Source: an uncultured Clostridia bacterium (GTDB taxonomy: Bacteria > Bacillota > Clostridia > TANB77 > CAG-508). From it: a stretch of 46,287 nt of DNA. A model generated the notes under the pieces. That model saw nothing but the letters and a program-made list of their open reading frames with translations. It ran no database searches and was not told the DNA's origin. Made by a program: the position numbers and the translations under genes. Below are positions 33,646-42,852 of the stretch, in pieces; the first letter of the stretch is position 1, and each line of letters starts with the position of its first letter. The stretch is taken from assembly GCA_944387505.1 (NCBI GenBank), contig CALXFG010000012.1:1-46287 (forward strand). The letters run 5' to 3'.

Positions 33646-34593
33646 CTATTCATCTTCTTTTGCAAAATCTAATCCTAATGAATGTAATTTTGCTGTTACT
33701 TCGTCAAAAGATTTTTTACCTAAATTTCTTACCTTCATCATATCTGTTTCCGTTTTATTAGTTAAATCTTCTACTGTTGCAATACCTGCTCTTTTCAAAC
33801 AATTGAATGATCTTACTGATAATTCTAGCTCTTCAATTGACATTTCTAATACTTTTTCTTTCTTTGATTCTTCTTTTTCAATCATAACTTGTGTATTTTT
33901 AGCTGCTTCTGATAAATCAATAAACAATTCTAAATGTCCTGTCATTACTTTTGCAGCTAAACTCAATGCCTCATGAGCTTTTAAACTACCATCTGTCCAT
34001 ACTTCTATCACTAATTTATCATAATCTACCATTTGTCCTACTCTTGTATTTTCAACTTGATAGTTTACTTTTTTTACTGGTGTATAGATAGAATCTATTG
34101 GAAGTACAGATATATCTTGGTTTGGTTTTTTGTTCTTTTCAGATGAATTATATCCTCTTCCTCTATCAGCAGTCATCTCGATTTTTAAATGTCCACCTTC
34201 TGAAACAGTGGCAATATGTAAATCTGGATTTAATATTTCTACTGTTCCATCAGTAATAATATCTCCTGCTAATACTTCACCTTCACCTTTATGGTCTATT
34301 CTTAATATTTTTTCTTCATTTTCTGAAAATTTTAGCCTAACACTTTTTAAGTTTACTATAATTTCTGGCACATCTTCTACAACATTTGGTACAGTTGAGA
34401 ATTCATGTAAAACTCCGTCAATTTTAGCACTTGTTATTGCACATCCTGGTAGTGATGAAAGTAGTATTCTTCTTAAAGAATTTCCGATTGTTACCCCATA
34501 TCCTCTCTCTAATGGTTCACATACAAATTTTGCATAATTATTTGTATCATCTACCTCTAGACATTCAATATTTGGCTTTTCAAATTCTATCAT
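33646..34593 (-). CDS. rpoA: RNA polymerase alpha subunit
   Basis: Alpha subunit, 315 residues, which nucleates polymerase assembly and contacts UP elements. N-terminal dimerisation domain (about 1-230) with [20 protein letters not shown] (about 33-52). C-terminal helix-hairpin-helix domain (about 245-312) with [17 protein letters not shown] and the [12 protein letters not shown] segment. A 110-nt gap after rpsD shows a lone TATAAT (near 34614-34620) with a poor -35. AGGAGG is six bases before the ATG. Confidence 0.99.
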   Translation of the reverse strand: MIEFEKPNIECLEVDDTNNYAKFVCEPLERGYGVTIGNSLRRILLSSLPGCAITSAKIDGVLHEFSTVPNVVEDVPEIIVNLKSVRLKFSENEEKILRIDHKGEGEVLAGDIITDGTVEILNPDLHIATVSEGGHLKIEMTADRGRGYNSSEKNKKPNQDISVLPIDSIYTPVKKVNYQVENTRVGQMVDYDKLVIEVWTDGSLKAHEALSLAAKVMTGHLELFIDLSEAAKNTQVMIEKEESKKEKVLEMSIEELELSVRSFNCLKRAGIATVEDLTNKTETDMMKVRNLGKKSFDEVTAKLHSLGLDFAKEDE

Positions 34594-34703
34594 TTTTACC
34601 TCCTAATATTCGAGATTATATCTCAAACTTTTTACAAACTTCATAGGTTTCTTTAGTAAAATCATTACAGTTTTTATCAAACCTTTATAATTAATTTTTA
34701 CTA

Positions 34704-35330
34704 TTATTTTGAGTAAAGCTCTACTATTAAATGTTCTTCGATTGGAATATCAATATCTTCTCTAGACGCTAATCTTAATACTTTACCACTCATTTTCTCA
34801 TTATCTTTTTCCAACCAAGCTGGAACTGGTCTCTTAGCAGATTCTTCAATATTTGCTTTGATTGTTGAATTATCTTTTTTGATTTCTCTTACTGTAATCA
34901 CATCTCCTGGTTTTACTAAGTAAGATGGAATATCTACTTTTTGACCATTTACTTCAAATTGAGCATGATTAACAAATTGTCTTGCTTGTGCTCTTGATGT
35001 TCCAAATCCTAATCTATATACAACATTATCTAATCTACTTTCTAAGATTTGTAATAAGTTTTCACCTGTTACACCTTTTTTGTTTGAAGCCATTTCAAAA
35101 TATTTTCTAAATTGTTTTTCTCCAACTCCATAATATGCTTTTGTTTTTTGTTTTTCTCTTAATTGAGTTCCGTATTCAGAAAGTTTTGCTCTTTTTTGTC
35201 CATGTTGTCCTGGTGCATAGTTTCTTCTTGAAATACTACATTTATCTGAATAACATCTATCACCTTTTAAGAACAATTTTTGTCCTTCTCTACGGCATCT
35301 ACGACATTGTTCGTCTTTATATCTTGCCAT
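34704..35330 (-). CDS. rpsD: Ribosomal protein S4
   Basis: Small-subunit assembly protein, 208 residues, with S4 RNA-binding domain (about 95-160; [21 protein letters not shown]). It is the zinc-binding (C+) form: [23 protein letters not shown] carries four cysteines near the N-terminus (about 8-30). Start at the ATG at 35330 (AAAGGAG upstream); the longer upstream reading begins inside the R1 repeat. Unlike Bacillus, rpsD lies inside the alpha operon, the clostridial arrangement. Confidence 0.98.
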   Translation of the reverse strand: MARYKDEQCRRCRREGQKLFLKGDRCYSDKCSISRRNYAPGQHGQKRAKLSEYGTQLREKQKTKAYYGVGEKQFRKYFEMASNKKGVTGENLLQILESRLDNVVYRLGFGTSRAQARQFVNHAQFEVNGQKVDIPSYLVKPGDVITVREIKKDNSTIKANIEESAKRPVPAWLEKDNEKMSGKVLRLASREDIDIPIEEHLIVELYSK

Positions 35331-35352
35331 TTTATTTCTCCTTTCTATTAAT

Positions 35353-35432
35353 GTCAGGGGACACACCTTACTTCTTGGTCACTCCCATTTGGGTTAAGGA
35401 ATGTACCCTCCCCTTATGAATGAGTGTTGACC
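35353..35432 (-). repeat. R1 repeat, copy 5 (rpsK-rpsD gap)
   Basis: An 80-nt element, long subtype. Starts GGTCAACACTC and ends GGTGTGTCCCCTGAC. It carries an internal TGACC that is complementary to the 5' GGTCA, as well as CCTTA/TAAGG arms. The core GGGGACA is changed to GGGTACA, weakening pairing with the 3' TGTCCCC. Ends 22 nt before the rpsD start. Confidence 0.9.
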
Positions 35433-35474
35433 TTTGCTAAGTTTTATCCTCTTTTCTATTTTTTTCTATTTAAA

Positions 35475-35873
35475 TTATACTCTTCTTCTTTTTGGTGGTC
35501 TACAACCATTGTGTGGTATTGGTGTTACATCTTTGATTGCACTGATTTCTAAACCTGCTGTTTGTAAAGCTCTTATTGCTGCTTCTCTACCAGCACCTGG
35601 TCCTTTAACAAATACTTCAACTGTTTTTAATCCATGTTCCATAGCTGCTTTTGCTGCTGTTTCAGCAACTTGTCCAGCTGCATATGGTGTGCTTTTTCTA
35701 GAACCTTTAAATCCTAATTCTCCAGCACTTCCCCATGAAATTGCATTTCCTTGTACGTCTGTAATTGTTACGATTGTATTGTTAAAACTAGAATGAATGT
35801 GTGCTTGACCTTTTTCTATATTTTTTCTATTTCTTCTAGCAACTGGTTTTCTAGTTGTTTTATTATTAGCCAT
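35475..35873 (-). CDS. rpsK: Ribosomal protein S11
   Basis: Small-subunit platform protein, 132 residues. Typical segments: [16 protein letters not shown] (about 25-40), [14 protein letters not shown] (about 54-67), [14 protein letters not shown] (about 90-103) and the basic end [24 protein letters not shown] precedes the ATG. Confidence 0.99.
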   Translation of the reverse strand: MANNKTTRKPVARRNRKNIEKGQAHIHSSFNNTIVTITDVQGNAISWGSAGELGFKGSRKSTPYAAGQVAETAAKAAMEHGLKTVEVFVKGPGAGREAAIRALQTAGLEISAIKDVTPIPHNGCRPPKRRRV

Positions 35874-35974
35874 TGTAATGAATTCCCTCCTTTAAAGTGA
35901 AATTATCTCTATTTTATATAGAATTTATCTATATGCATTTCGATTTTTGATTTTTTAAATCTTACAAATCTTAT

Positions 35975-36100
35975 AAAATTGATTAAAAGTATTAAGATGT
36001 GCATTTTTGATATTTATTGCAAACCGAAAGTGTACTTTTGTACATCGAGGTTTGAAATAAATAGCGAAAATGTTCAGATTGATGCTTTTAATCGATTTTT
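35975..36100 (-). repeat. R2 repeat, long form (after rpsM stop)
   Basis: A 126-nt imperfect hairpin starting 3 nt after the rpsM stop. The outer arms are of ATCGATTAAAAGCATCAATCTG / ATGTGCATTTTTG type, shared with the copies at 41773-41848 and 43084-43206. The inner part extends by ATTTATT-CAAACC/GGTTTG-AATAAAT pairing and a GTGTAC/GTACA tip. The rest of the 230-bp rpsM-rpsK gap (35874-35974) is AT-rich with no other signal recognised. Confidence 0.8.
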
Positions 36101-36103
36101 TAA

Positions 36104-36472
36104 TTATTTTTTACTCTTACTAACTAACTTTCTAGGACCTTTTCTTGTTCTAGCATTAGTTTTTGTTCTTTGTCCTCTAACTGGAAGACCTCTTCTATGT
36201 CTTAATCCTCTGTAGCATCCAATTTCTGTTAATCTCTTAATGTTTAATGCTACTTCTCTTCTTAGATCACCTTCAACTTTGTATGATTCGTCAATAACTT
36301 TTCTTATGCTATTAACTTCTTCATCAGTTAAATCTTTTACTCTAGTATCTGGGTTAATTCCAGCTTTTTCTAAGATTTTTCTAGAACTTGATACACCTAT
36401 TCCATAGATATATGTTAGTCCTATTTCTACTCTTTTTTCTTTAGGTAAATCTACTCCTGCTATACGAGCCAT
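36104..36472 (-). CDS. rpsM: Ribosomal protein S13
   Basis: Small-subunit head protein, 122 residues, which touches the P-site tRNA. Starts [26 protein letters not shown] and ends with the basic [20 protein letters not shown] tail that contacts tRNA. The ATG at 36472 is the start by homology; GGAGGTG lies ten bases upstream, and an upstream TTG reading overlaps that site. Confidence 0.99.
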   Translation of the reverse strand: MARIAGVDLPKEKRVEIGLTYIYGIGVSSSRKILEKAGINPDTRVKDLTDEEVNSIRKVIDESYKVEGDLRREVALNIKRLTEIGCYRGLRHRRGLPVRGQRTKTNARTRKGPRKLVSKSKK

Positions 36473-36533
36473 ATGTTTTTGCACCTCCAAAATATTTTTG
36501 TTTTTCTTATTATTTTTATCTTTATGGTTTTGT

Positions 36534-36664
36534 CTTAATCCTATTTAAAGGTGAAATGCCACTAGTGTTTACCCTAGTCTTTAAATTTTCTTAAGACATA
36601 TATATAAACACAAATTTGATATGTAAATCATTTCTGATTTCACAGCCGCTATCCAATTTGTGTT
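36534..36664 (-). promoter_or_regulatory. Structured leader between rpmJ and rpsM
   Basis: Two nested structures fill the 211-bp gap. One (36605-36664) has outer arms AACACAAATT / AATTTGTGTT and an inner GAAATCA/TGATTT stem. The second (about 36534-36601) has outer GTCTTAA/TTAAGAC and inner TTTAAAG/CTTTAAA arms, with ACTAG repeats in the centre. The position matches the S4-controlled alpha-operon leader of enterobacteria, but no specific match was made; a translational control site is an inference. Confidence 0.5.
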
Positions 36665-36683
36665 ATTAGCATGTTTTTTAAGA

Positions 36684-36797
36684 CTATCCTTGTCTTTGTT
36701 TGTGTTTAGGGTTTTCACAAATTACTCTAATTTTCCCTTTTCTTTTGATTACTTTACATTTATCGCATATTGGTTTTACTGATGGTCTTACTTTCAT
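36684..36797 (-). CDS. rpmJ: Ribosomal protein L36
   Basis: 37 residues, [20 protein letters not shown] then [17 protein letters not shown]. It has the zinc-ribbon ligands CxxC...C...H, so it is the zinc-binding form. A ribosome site (GGAGGTGC) precedes the ATG at 36797. In the conserved infA-rpmJ-rpsM order. Confidence 0.98.
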   Translation of the reverse strand: MKVRPSVKPICDKCKVIKRKGKIRVICENPKHKQRQG

Positions 36798-36850
36798 TTT
36801 TTGCACCTCCTAAAATATCTTATATATATTTGGGTTAATTTTTATCTATT

Positions 36851-37069
36851 TTATTTTGCTCTCCAAGTGATTCTACCTCTATTTAAATCATAAGGTGAAA
36901 GTTCTACTTTTACCTTATCTCCTGGTAAAATCTTAATGTAATTCATTCTTAACTTACCTGATATATGGGCTAAAATCTGATGTCCATTTTCTAATTCTAC
37001 TTTAAATGTTGTATTTGGTAGTGCTTCAACTACTACTCCTTCAACTTCTATAACATCTTCTTTTGACAA
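36851..37069 (-). CDS. infA: Translation initiation factor IF-1
   Basis: A 72-residue S1/OB-fold protein that binds the ribosomal A site at initiation. It carries the typical [20 protein letters not shown] and [23 protein letters not shown]. The start is placed at the TTG at 37069, since AGGAGG is eight bases upstream and the product then begins [11 protein letters not shown] like other family members. An ATG two codons earlier (37075) would be only two bases from the ribosome site. Confidence 0.95.
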   Translation of the reverse strand: MSKEDVIEVEGVVVEALPNTTFKVELENGHQILAHISGKLRMNYIKILPGDKVKVELSPYDLNRGRITWRAK

Positions 37070-37147
37070 ATTCATTCCCTCCTTAAAGAGCTATTTTTAC
37101 ACAAAATTATCCATTTTGCATAATAACTATTGTATTATACATCAAAA

Positions 37148-37918
37148 TTAAAGTATTGTCAATATTTCTGGCTCTTTTTCTGTAATTAAAATTGTATTTT
37201 CATAATGGGCTGCTAAACTTCCATCTTCTGTAATAATTGTCCATCCATCATCTAATTCTAAAATATTTGGTTTTCCTTGAATTACCATAGGTTCTATGGC
37301 TAATGTCATACCTGGCTCTAATCTGATTCCTCTACCTGCTCTTCCATAATTTGGAATACCTGGATCTTCATGCATTTCTCTTCCAATTCCATGTCCTTGG
37401 AATTCTCTTACTACAGAATATCCTTGTGAATGAACATATTCTCCAATCGCATGACAAACATCACCAATTCGATTTCCTGGTTTTGCATATTTAATTCCTT
37501 CAAAAAAGGCTTGTTTTGTAACTTCTACTAACCTTCTTGCTTCTTTAGAAACATTTCCAACCATAAAGGTTCTTGCAGCATCTCCATTAAATCCATTTTT
37601 CAATGCCACTGTATCCACACTAACAATATCGCCTTCTTTTATCACTTTATGCTTTGAAGGAATTCCATGAATGACTTCATCATTAATCGATACACAAATA
37701 GATGCTGGAAACTTAGGTACACCTCTTATTCCAATATCATATCCTTTTTCAGCTGGAATGGCACCTAAACTTCTCATTGTTTTTTCAGCTATTTGATCTA
37801 ATTCCCATGTGGTCATTCCAGGTTTTATTTTTTCTTCTAATTCTTTATATGTTAAAGCTACAACCTTGCAAGCTTCTCTCATGAATTCGATTTCTCTTTT
37901 TGATTTTATTGTTACCAT
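37148..37918 (-). CDS. map: Methionine aminopeptidase, type I
   Basis: Removes the initiator Met from nascent proteins. 256 residues. The five metal ligands are present: Asp in VSVDTVALKNG and in GDAARTF, His in GHGIGREMHEDPGI, Glu in AIEPMV and Glu in AHYENTILIT; substrate-side HGIPS is also seen. It follows adk by a 186-bp gap containing a perfect 13-bp hairpin. GGAAATATC precedes the ATG. Confidence 0.98.
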   Translation of the reverse strand: MVTIKSKREIEFMREACKVVALTYKELEEKIKPGMTTWELDQIAEKTMRSLGAIPAEKGYDIGIRGVPKFPASICVSINDEVIHGIPSKHKVIKEGDIVSVDTVALKNGFNGDAARTFMVGNVSKEARRLVEVTKQAFFEGIKYAKPGNRIGDVCHAIGEYVHSQGYSVVREFQGHGIGREMHEDPGIPNYGRAGRGIRLEPGMTLAIEPMVIQGKPNILELDDGWTIITEDGSLAAHYENTILITEKEPEILTIL

Positions 37919-38027
37919 GATATTTCCTTCTTTCTATATTAGATATATAAGTAAAATTGTATATCATATTTGTACAACGCAGTATGTTTGAATTGAAAAA
38001 AGCATTTTTTCCTGTTCAACAAGCACA

Positions 38028-38058
38028 CAAAAGTTGATAATATGCTTATCAACTTTTG
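38028..38058. repeat. Perfect 13-bp hairpin between adk and map
   Basis: Arms CAAAAGTTGATAA (38028-38040) and TTATCAACTTTTG (38046-38058) around a five-base loop. There is no T-run on the minus strand, so it is not a typical terminator in the operon direction. A weaker inverted repeat near 37987-38021 resembles the hairpin at 14222-14257. Confidence 0.75.
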
Positions 38059-38104
38059 ATTTTATCCTATCATATTTCTAATTTATACATCAAACTTATA
38101 TATC

Positions 38105-38770
38105 CTATTGATTGATTAATTTGATAATATCTTCTGCTACATCTTTTCCCATTCTATTAATTGCTAAACTAACTGTTTCTGTTTTTAATACACCTTTTTT
38201 GTCATAATACTCTACTAATGGACTTGTTTTTTCTTCATAAATTTCTAATCTTCTATTAATTGCTTCTGGATCAGAATCATCTTCTCTTTGTTTTAATGGT
38301 GATCCACATTTATCACAAATCCCTTCTACTTTTGGTGGATTTAATTTTGTATTATATGTTGTTTTACATTCTTGATTTGTACATACTCTTCTTGTTAACA
38401 TTCTATCAATTAATTCTTCTTTTGGTGTTACTAAGTTTACAACTAAATCTACTTTATTTCCTTTTTTACTTAATATTTCATCTAATTTTTCTGCTTGTTC
38501 AATTGTTCTTGGAAATCCATCTAATATCGCTCCATTTTTTGCATCTTCCCATGTTAATCTATCTTCTACCATTGGTACAGTTACTTCATCTGGTACTAAT
38601 TCTCCCTTAGAAATGTATTTATCAGCCTCGATACCTAATGGTGTTTTTTCACTAATATTCTTTCTAAAGATATCTCCTGTTGAAATTTGTGGTAATCCTG
38701 TTTCTTTACTAATTAAGCCAGCAACTGTTCCTTTTCCAGTTCCTTGCGCACCTAACATTATTAATATCAT
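38105..38770 (-). CDS. adk: Adenylate kinase
   Basis: Interconverts AMP+ATP and 2 ADP. 221 residues, the long form with a zinc LID. P-loop GAQGTGKGT (7-15), AMP-binding STGDIFR (about 30-36) and DGFPRT (about 83-88). LID cysteines appear in VCTNQEC and GICDKCGSPL (about 127-154), so four Cys probably hold zinc. The ATG at 38770 is chosen; an upstream TTG is too close to GGAGAG. Unlike the usual operon it has a terminator and a strong promoter just ahead of it. Confidence 0.97.
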   Translation of the reverse strand: MILIMLGAQGTGKGTVAGLISKETGLPQISTGDIFRKNISEKTPLGIEADKYISKGELVPDEVTVPMVEDRLTWEDAKNGAILDGFPRTIEQAEKLDEILSKKGNKVDLVVNLVTPKEELIDRMLTRRVCTNQECKTTYNTKLNPPKVEGICDKCGSPLKQREDDSDPEAINRRLEIYEEKTSPLVEYYDKKGVLKTETVSLAINRMGKDVAEDIIKLINQ

Positions 38771-38807
38771 ATTCAACGCTCTCCTTTATTTAATTTTATA
38801 CGAAACT

Positions 38808-38836
38808 ATTTTACTACAAAAAAGCGAAACTTTCAA
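38808..38836 (-). promoter_or_regulatory. adk promoter inside the ribosomal operon
   Basis: Minus strand: TTGAAA (38831-38836), a 17-bp spacer and TAAAAT (38808-38813). With the terminator upstream it makes adk-map-infA-rpmJ-alpha genes an independent unit. Confidence 0.8.
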
Positions 38837-38871
38837 GGAGTTTTTTACAGTATTTCATACTTTTTCCAAAA

Positions 38872-38911
38872 AAAAATAATCGTTCCATCTGATGTTTGGA
38901 CGATTATTTTT
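38872..38911 (-). terminator. Terminator between secY and adk
   Basis: Stem AAAAATAATCGT/ACGATTATTTTT with a short GC-containing loop, followed on the minus strand by T residues. It lies about 20 nt after the secY stop codon. Confidence 0.85.
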
Positions 38912-38932
38912 TTATTGTTTTAATCAACATTT

Positions 38933-40255
38933 TTATTTTTCTAAGAATCCTTTATAGTGTCTCATCGCTAATAAAGATTCTAGTTGTTGAACAGTTTCTA
39001 GAGCAACACCTACAACAATTAAGATTGATGTACCTCCAAATGCAATGTTTAGGTTTGTAAATCTTAGTAACATAGGTATAATTGCTATAATTGCTAAGAA
39101 TAATCCACCAAAAAGTGTTAATTTAGAGATAACAGATGATAAATATTCTGTTGTTGGTTTTCCTGCTCTGATTCCAGGTATAAATCCACCATTTTTCTTA
39201 ATATTATTTGATACTTCTGCTGGATTAAATGTAGCATACGTATAAAAATACGTAAATCCTAAAATCAATAATAAATATACTAGCGCATTTGCTATTGAAT
39301 ATCCAATTCCTACATTTGACGTTGATGTAGCAATTGAGAAATTATATAGTCCTGCTAAAAATCCAGATTGACTTGCTATATCTGGTACAAATATTTGAAT
39401 AATCATTGCTGGGAATGTCATGAATGATGAAGCAAAGATAACTGGCATAACCCCTGCCATAGCAAGTTTTAATGGGATATGTGTATTTTGTGCTCCTACC
39501 ATTTTTCTTCCAACAACTCTTTTTGAATATTGTACTGGTATTCTTCTTTCAGCTTGTTGTACAAATACAACTCCAGCAACTAAGATAATTGCTCCTATCA
39601 CAATACCAAGTGCTAATAATAATCCTGTTGTACTAAATACTCCATTTGCTGCAATAAGATTCCATAGTGTTACGACTCCACCTGGTAATCCTGAAACAAT
39701 ACCAATAAAGATTAATAATGAAATTCCATTTCCAACACCTTTATTTGTAATTTGGTCTCCAAGCCACATTAGTATAGATGTACCTGTTACTAACCCTACT
39801 ACAACTAAAGCTCCTGTTAAGAATGAATTGTCAACAAATATTCCACTTGATTGATATGCAAAATATATACCTATTGATTCCACTAAAGCAAGTACAATCG
39901 TTAAAATTTTTGTATATCGATTAATTTTCTGTCTTCCTTCTTCTCCACCTTCTTTAGTTAATCTTTCTAATGAAGGTATAATCATTGCTAACAATTGGAT
40001 AACAATTGAAGCAGTGATATATGGACTGATTGACATTGCAAAAACAGAAAATCTAGAAAAAGCTCCTCCGGAAATCATATCAATTAATCCCGCAATTCCT
40101 TGCGTATTACTCATAGCATCATTTAATGCGATACTATTTACTCCTGGTACAGTTATATAACACCCTAATCTAAATACAACGATTAGTAATAATGTATATA
40201 ATAGTCTTTTTCTTACATCAGGTGTTTTTAATGCGTTTTTTAACGTTTTAAACAA
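38933..40255 (-). CDS. secY: Protein translocase subunit SecY
   Basis: Ten-helix channel of the Sec translocon, 440 residues. Typical N-terminus (MFKTLKNALKTPDVRKRLLYT), GCYITVPGVN, the plug/helix-2 region around ITASIVIQLL (about 78-87), and the cytosolic loops QQAERRIPVQYSKR (about 237-250) and FIPGIRAGKPTTEYL (about 360-374). The start codon is TTG at 40255, directly after the rplO stop. Confidence 0.98.
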   Translation of the reverse strand: MFKTLKNALKTPDVRKRLLYTLLLIVVFRLGCYITVPGVNSIALNDAMSNTQGIAGLIDMISGGAFSRFSVFAMSISPYITASIVIQLLAMIIPSLERLTKEGGEEGRQKINRYTKILTIVLALVESIGIYFAYQSSGIFVDNSFLTGALVVVGLVTGTSILMWLGDQITNKGVGNGISLLIFIGIVSGLPGGVVTLWNLIAANGVFSTTGLLLALGIVIGAIILVAGVVFVQQAERRIPVQYSKRVVGRKMVGAQNTHIPLKLAMAGVMPVIFASSFMTFPAMIIQIFVPDIASQSGFLAGLYNFSIATSTSNVGIGYSIANALVYLLLILGFTYFYTYATFNPAEVSNNIKKNGGFIPGIRAGKPTTEYLSSVISKLTLFGGLFLAIIAIIPMLLRFTNLNIAFGGTSILIVVGVALETVQQLESLLAMRHYKGFLEK

Positions 40256-40690
40256 TTAAACCACCTCTGCCTTTCCGCCTAAAGCTTCGATTTCTTCTTT
40301 TGCTTTTGCTGTAAATCTTTTGGCTTTTACATTTAATTTTTTCTCTAATTTGCCTGTTGCTAATATAACGATTCCATCATTGATTTTTCCGATGATTCCT
40401 TCTTCTAAAAGCGTTTCAGCTGTAACATCTGTTGCTTTAGATTGATTAAGCATTTTTAATGTTACTTCTGTGTAAGTTTTAGCATGGATATTGGTAAATC
40501 CTCTTTTTGGTAATCTTCTATATAATGGTGTTTGACCACCTTCAAAACCTCTTCTTACTCCTCCACCAGATCTAGCTTTTTGTCCTTTATGACCTCTACC
40601 TGATGTTTTACCATTTCCTGATGCCATACCACGACCTACTCTATTTCTTTTTACTTTACTTACAGCTGGTTTTAATTCATCTAGTTTCAT
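40256..40690 (-). CDS. rplO: Ribosomal protein L15
   Basis: Large-subunit protein, 144 residues: [21 protein letters not shown] followed by the Gly/Arg-rich [20 protein letters not shown] extension and [17 protein letters not shown]. The start is the ATG at 40690 (GGAGGT ten bases upstream). An R1 repeat lies just upstream, in the place where rpmD (L30) is usually found. Confidence 0.98.
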   Translation of the reverse strand: MKLDELKPAVSKVKRNRVGRGMASGNGKTSGRGHKGQKARSGGGVRRGFEGGQTPLYRRLPKRGFTNIHAKTYTEVTLKMLNQSKATDVTAETLLEEGIIGKINDGIVILATGKLEKKLNVKAKRFTAKAKEEIEALGGKAEVV

Positions 40691-40717
40691 TGCGGTTTGC
40701 ACCTCCCTTTACTATTT

Positions 40718-40798
40718 GTCAGGGGACACACCTTACCTTTAGGTCACTTCCACTCAGGTTAAGGAATATCCCCTCCCCCTTGTGATTTACTGTTGACC
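40718..40798 (-). repeat. R1 repeat, copy 4 (rpsE-rplO gap)
   Basis: An 81-nt element, long subtype, GGTCAACAGTAAATCACAAG to TGTGTCCCCTGAC. Has an internal TGACC and CCTTAACC/GGTAAGG arms. The core reads GGGGATA. Ends 27 nt before the rplO start. It fills almost all of the rpsE-rplO gap, so no rpmD is present here. Confidence 0.92.
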
Positions 40799-40833
40799 AT
40801 TGATAAAGTTATCTCCCTTTTTTATTTTTTTAA

Positions 40834-41319
40834 CTACATAATATCTTCTACTTTTTTACCTCTTTTTTTCGCTACTTGTTCTACTGTTTGCATTGCTTTT
40901 AATCCTTCTAATGTAGCATAAACAACGTTTCTTGGATTATTTGTTCCAATAACTTTTGTTCTTATATTTTTATATCCTGCAAGCTCTAATACTGGTCTAA
41001 CGCTTCCTCCTGCTATAACTCCAGTACCAACAGCTGCTGGTTTTAACATAACTTTTGCACTACCAAATTTTCCTACATATTCATGAGGTACTGATGTTTC
41101 TACAACAGGTACTTCTATTAAGTTTTTCTTAGCTTCTTGGATAGCTTTCTTAATAGCATCTGGAACTTCTGCTGCTTTACCATTACCAACACCAACATGT
41201 CCGTTTTCGTCACCAACAACTACTACTGCACTAAATCTAAAAGTTCTACCACCTTTAACAACTTTAGCAACTCTGTTGATAGCAACTACTTTTTCTTTTA
41301 ATTCATTCTTTTCTTCCAT
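40834..41319 (-). CDS. rpsE: Ribosomal protein S5
   Basis: Small-subunit fidelity protein, 161 residues. Segments: [30 protein letters not shown] (about 10-39), then [15 protein letters not shown] and [18 protein letters not shown] (about 103-120). GGAGGG precedes the ATG. Confidence 0.99.
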   Translation of the reverse strand: MEEKNELKEKVVAINRVAKVVKGGRTFRFSAVVVVGDENGHVGVGNGKAAEVPDAIKKAIQEAKKNLIEVPVVETSVPHEYVGKFGSAKVMLKPAAVGTGVIAGGSVRPVLELAGYKNIRTKVIGTNNPRNVVYATLEGLKAMQTVEQVAKKRGKKVEDIM

Positions 41320-41345
41320 CGGTTTTGTTTCCCTCCTTTTTTACT

Positions 41346-41705
41346 CTAGAATTTTAATCCGCCTTCTCTTGCAGCTTCAGCTAATTCTTTAACAACACCA
41401 TGGTATATGTATCCACCACGATCAAAAACAACATCTACGATTTTTTTATCAGCTGCTCTTTTAGCTATTAAAGTTCCTACTTCTTTAGCTGCTTGTTTAT
41501 TGGCATATTTTGTTTTTATCTCTTTATCCAATGTTGATGCTGATACTAATGTATTTCCAGCAACATCATCTATAATTTGTGCATAAATATTGCTATTGCT
41601 TCTATATACACATAATCTTGGTCTTCCAGCTGTTCCAGATATTTTTCTTCTTACACGCATATGTCTTCTTTGTCTTTCCATTTTTCTATCTGTCTTCTTT
41701 ACCAT
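41346..41705 (-). CDS. rplR: Ribosomal protein L18
   Basis: 5S rRNA-binding protein, 119 residues. Basic N-terminus [19 protein letters not shown], then [15 protein letters not shown] and the C-terminal [33 protein letters not shown] precedes the ATG. Confidence 0.99.
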   Translation of the reverse strand: MVKKTDRKMERQRRHMRVRRKISGTAGRPRLCVYRSNSNIYAQIIDDVAGNTLVSASTLDKEIKTKYANKQAAKEVGTLIAKRAADKKIVDVVFDRGGYIYHGVVKELAEAAREGGLKF

Positions 41706-41772
41706 TTTTATTACTCCTTTCTTAGAAATTGAGTTTTCTATATTACTTAATGTTTAAGCATATTCTTTAAAA

Positions 41773-41848
41773 TTTTGATTCAAAGTGATAAGATGTGCAT
41801 TTTTGTGAATGAAACAAAAATGTGCAGATTATTGCTTTCAATCAAAAT
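41773..41848 (-). repeat. R2 repeat, short form (after rplF stop)
   Basis: A 76-nt imperfect hairpin beginning 4 nt after the rplF stop. Arms TTTTGATT-CAAAG...ATGTGCATTTTTGT and ACAAAAATGTGCAG...CTTTCAATCAAAA with a seven-base loop. Same outer arms as the copies at 35975-36100 and 43084-43206. The remaining leader of rplR (41706-41772) shows nothing further. Confidence 0.8.
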
Positions 41849-41852
41849 TAAA

Positions 41853-42389
41853 TTATTTACCAGTCTTACCTTCCTTACGTCTAATAACCTCATCAGCATA
41901 TTTGATACCTTTACCTCTATATACTTCTGGTGGTCTTTGTTTTCTAACTTCTGCTGCTGTTTGCCCAACTAATTCTTTATCAATTCCTTTTACGATAATT
42001 GTATTTGGGTTTGGAACATCAAAAGTAATTCCTGCTGGTGCTTCAAAGATAACTGGGTGTGAATATCCTAATGTTAAATTTAAGTTGTTTCCTTGTTTTA
42101 CAACTCTGTATCCTACACCATTGATTTGTAATTCTTTGCTATACATTTGTGTTACACCAATTATCATATTATTAATTAAAGTTCTTGTCAATCCATGTAA
42201 ACTTCTATTTTGTTTTTCATCATTACTTCTTGTAACTTTAATTACATTTCCATCTAATTCTATAGAAATATTTTTATCAAATTCTTTTTCTAATGTACCT
42301 TTAGGTCCTGTTACTGTAACTTTTGGTCCTTCAACTTTTACTGTAACATCTGATGGTACTGTAATTGGTTTATTTCCTATTCTTGACAT
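41853..42389 (-). CDS. rplF: Ribosomal protein L6
   Basis: Large-subunit protein, 178 residues: SRIGNKPITVPSDVTV and VTGPKGTLEKEF at the N-terminus, GVTQMYSKELQINGVGYRV (about 88-106), and the conserved C-terminal RPPEVYRGKGIKYADEVIRRKEGKTGK. GGAGGG precedes the ATG. Confidence 0.99.
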   Translation of the reverse strand: MSRIGNKPITVPSDVTVKVEGPKVTVTGPKGTLEKEFDKNISIELDGNVIKVTRSNDEKQNRSLHGLTRTLINNMIIGVTQMYSKELQINGVGYRVVKQGNNLNLTLGYSHPVIFEAPAGITFDVPNPNTIIVKGIDKELVGQTAAEVRKQRPPEVYRGKGIKYADEVIRRKEGKTGK

Positions 42390-42423
42390 TTTCGGTTTTC
42401 CCTCCTTCTTTACTCTTTATCGA

Positions 42424-42822
42424 TTACCAAACATATGCTAATACTTCTCCACCAATTCCTAATTCTCTTGCTTCTTTATCAGTTTTTAATCCTTTTGATG
42501 TAGAAATAATTGCAATTCCTAAACCATTTAAAACTTTTGGTAATTCTTCTTTAGATGCATATACTCTTAATCCTGGTTTACTGATTCTTTTTAATCCATC
42601 AATAACTCTTGTTCCTTTTTCATCATATTTTAAAGTAATTCTGATGATTCCTTGTGTATCATCTTTGATTTCTTCAAAAGATTTTATATATCCTTCTTTA
42701 AACAATATTTCAGCAATACCTAATTTCATTTTTGAAGCTGGTATATCAACTGTTTTATGTTTAGAACTATTTGCATTTCTTATTCTTGTTAACATATCTG
42801 CTATTGGATCTGTAATGTTCAT
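42424..42822 (-). CDS. rpsH: Ribosomal protein S8
   Basis: Small-subunit central-domain protein, 132 residues: [18 protein letters not shown] at the start, [33 protein letters not shown] (about 80-112) and the family end [15 protein letters not shown] precedes the ATG. Upstream is the largest gap of the operon (384 bp), filled by R1 and R2 repeats. Confidence 0.99.
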   Translation of the reverse strand: MNITDPIADMLTRIRNANSSKHKTVDIPASKMKLGIAEILFKEGYIKSFEEIKDDTQGIIRITLKYDEKGTRVIDGLKRISKPGLRVYASKEELPKVLNGLGIAIISTSKGLKTDKEARELGIGGEVLAYVW

Positions 42823-42852
42823 TAATTACTTACCTCCTTTTCTTTTTTTATT

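Noticed and set aside
34594..34703. Internal rpoA promoter in the rpsD-rpoA gap
   Set aside because: A TATAAT is present, but no acceptable -35 at 16-18 bp; too weak to list as a promoter.
41809..42441. A 210-codon plus-strand reading opposite rplF
   Set aside because: Exact antisense of a well-conserved ribosomal protein; no ribosome site or family pattern.
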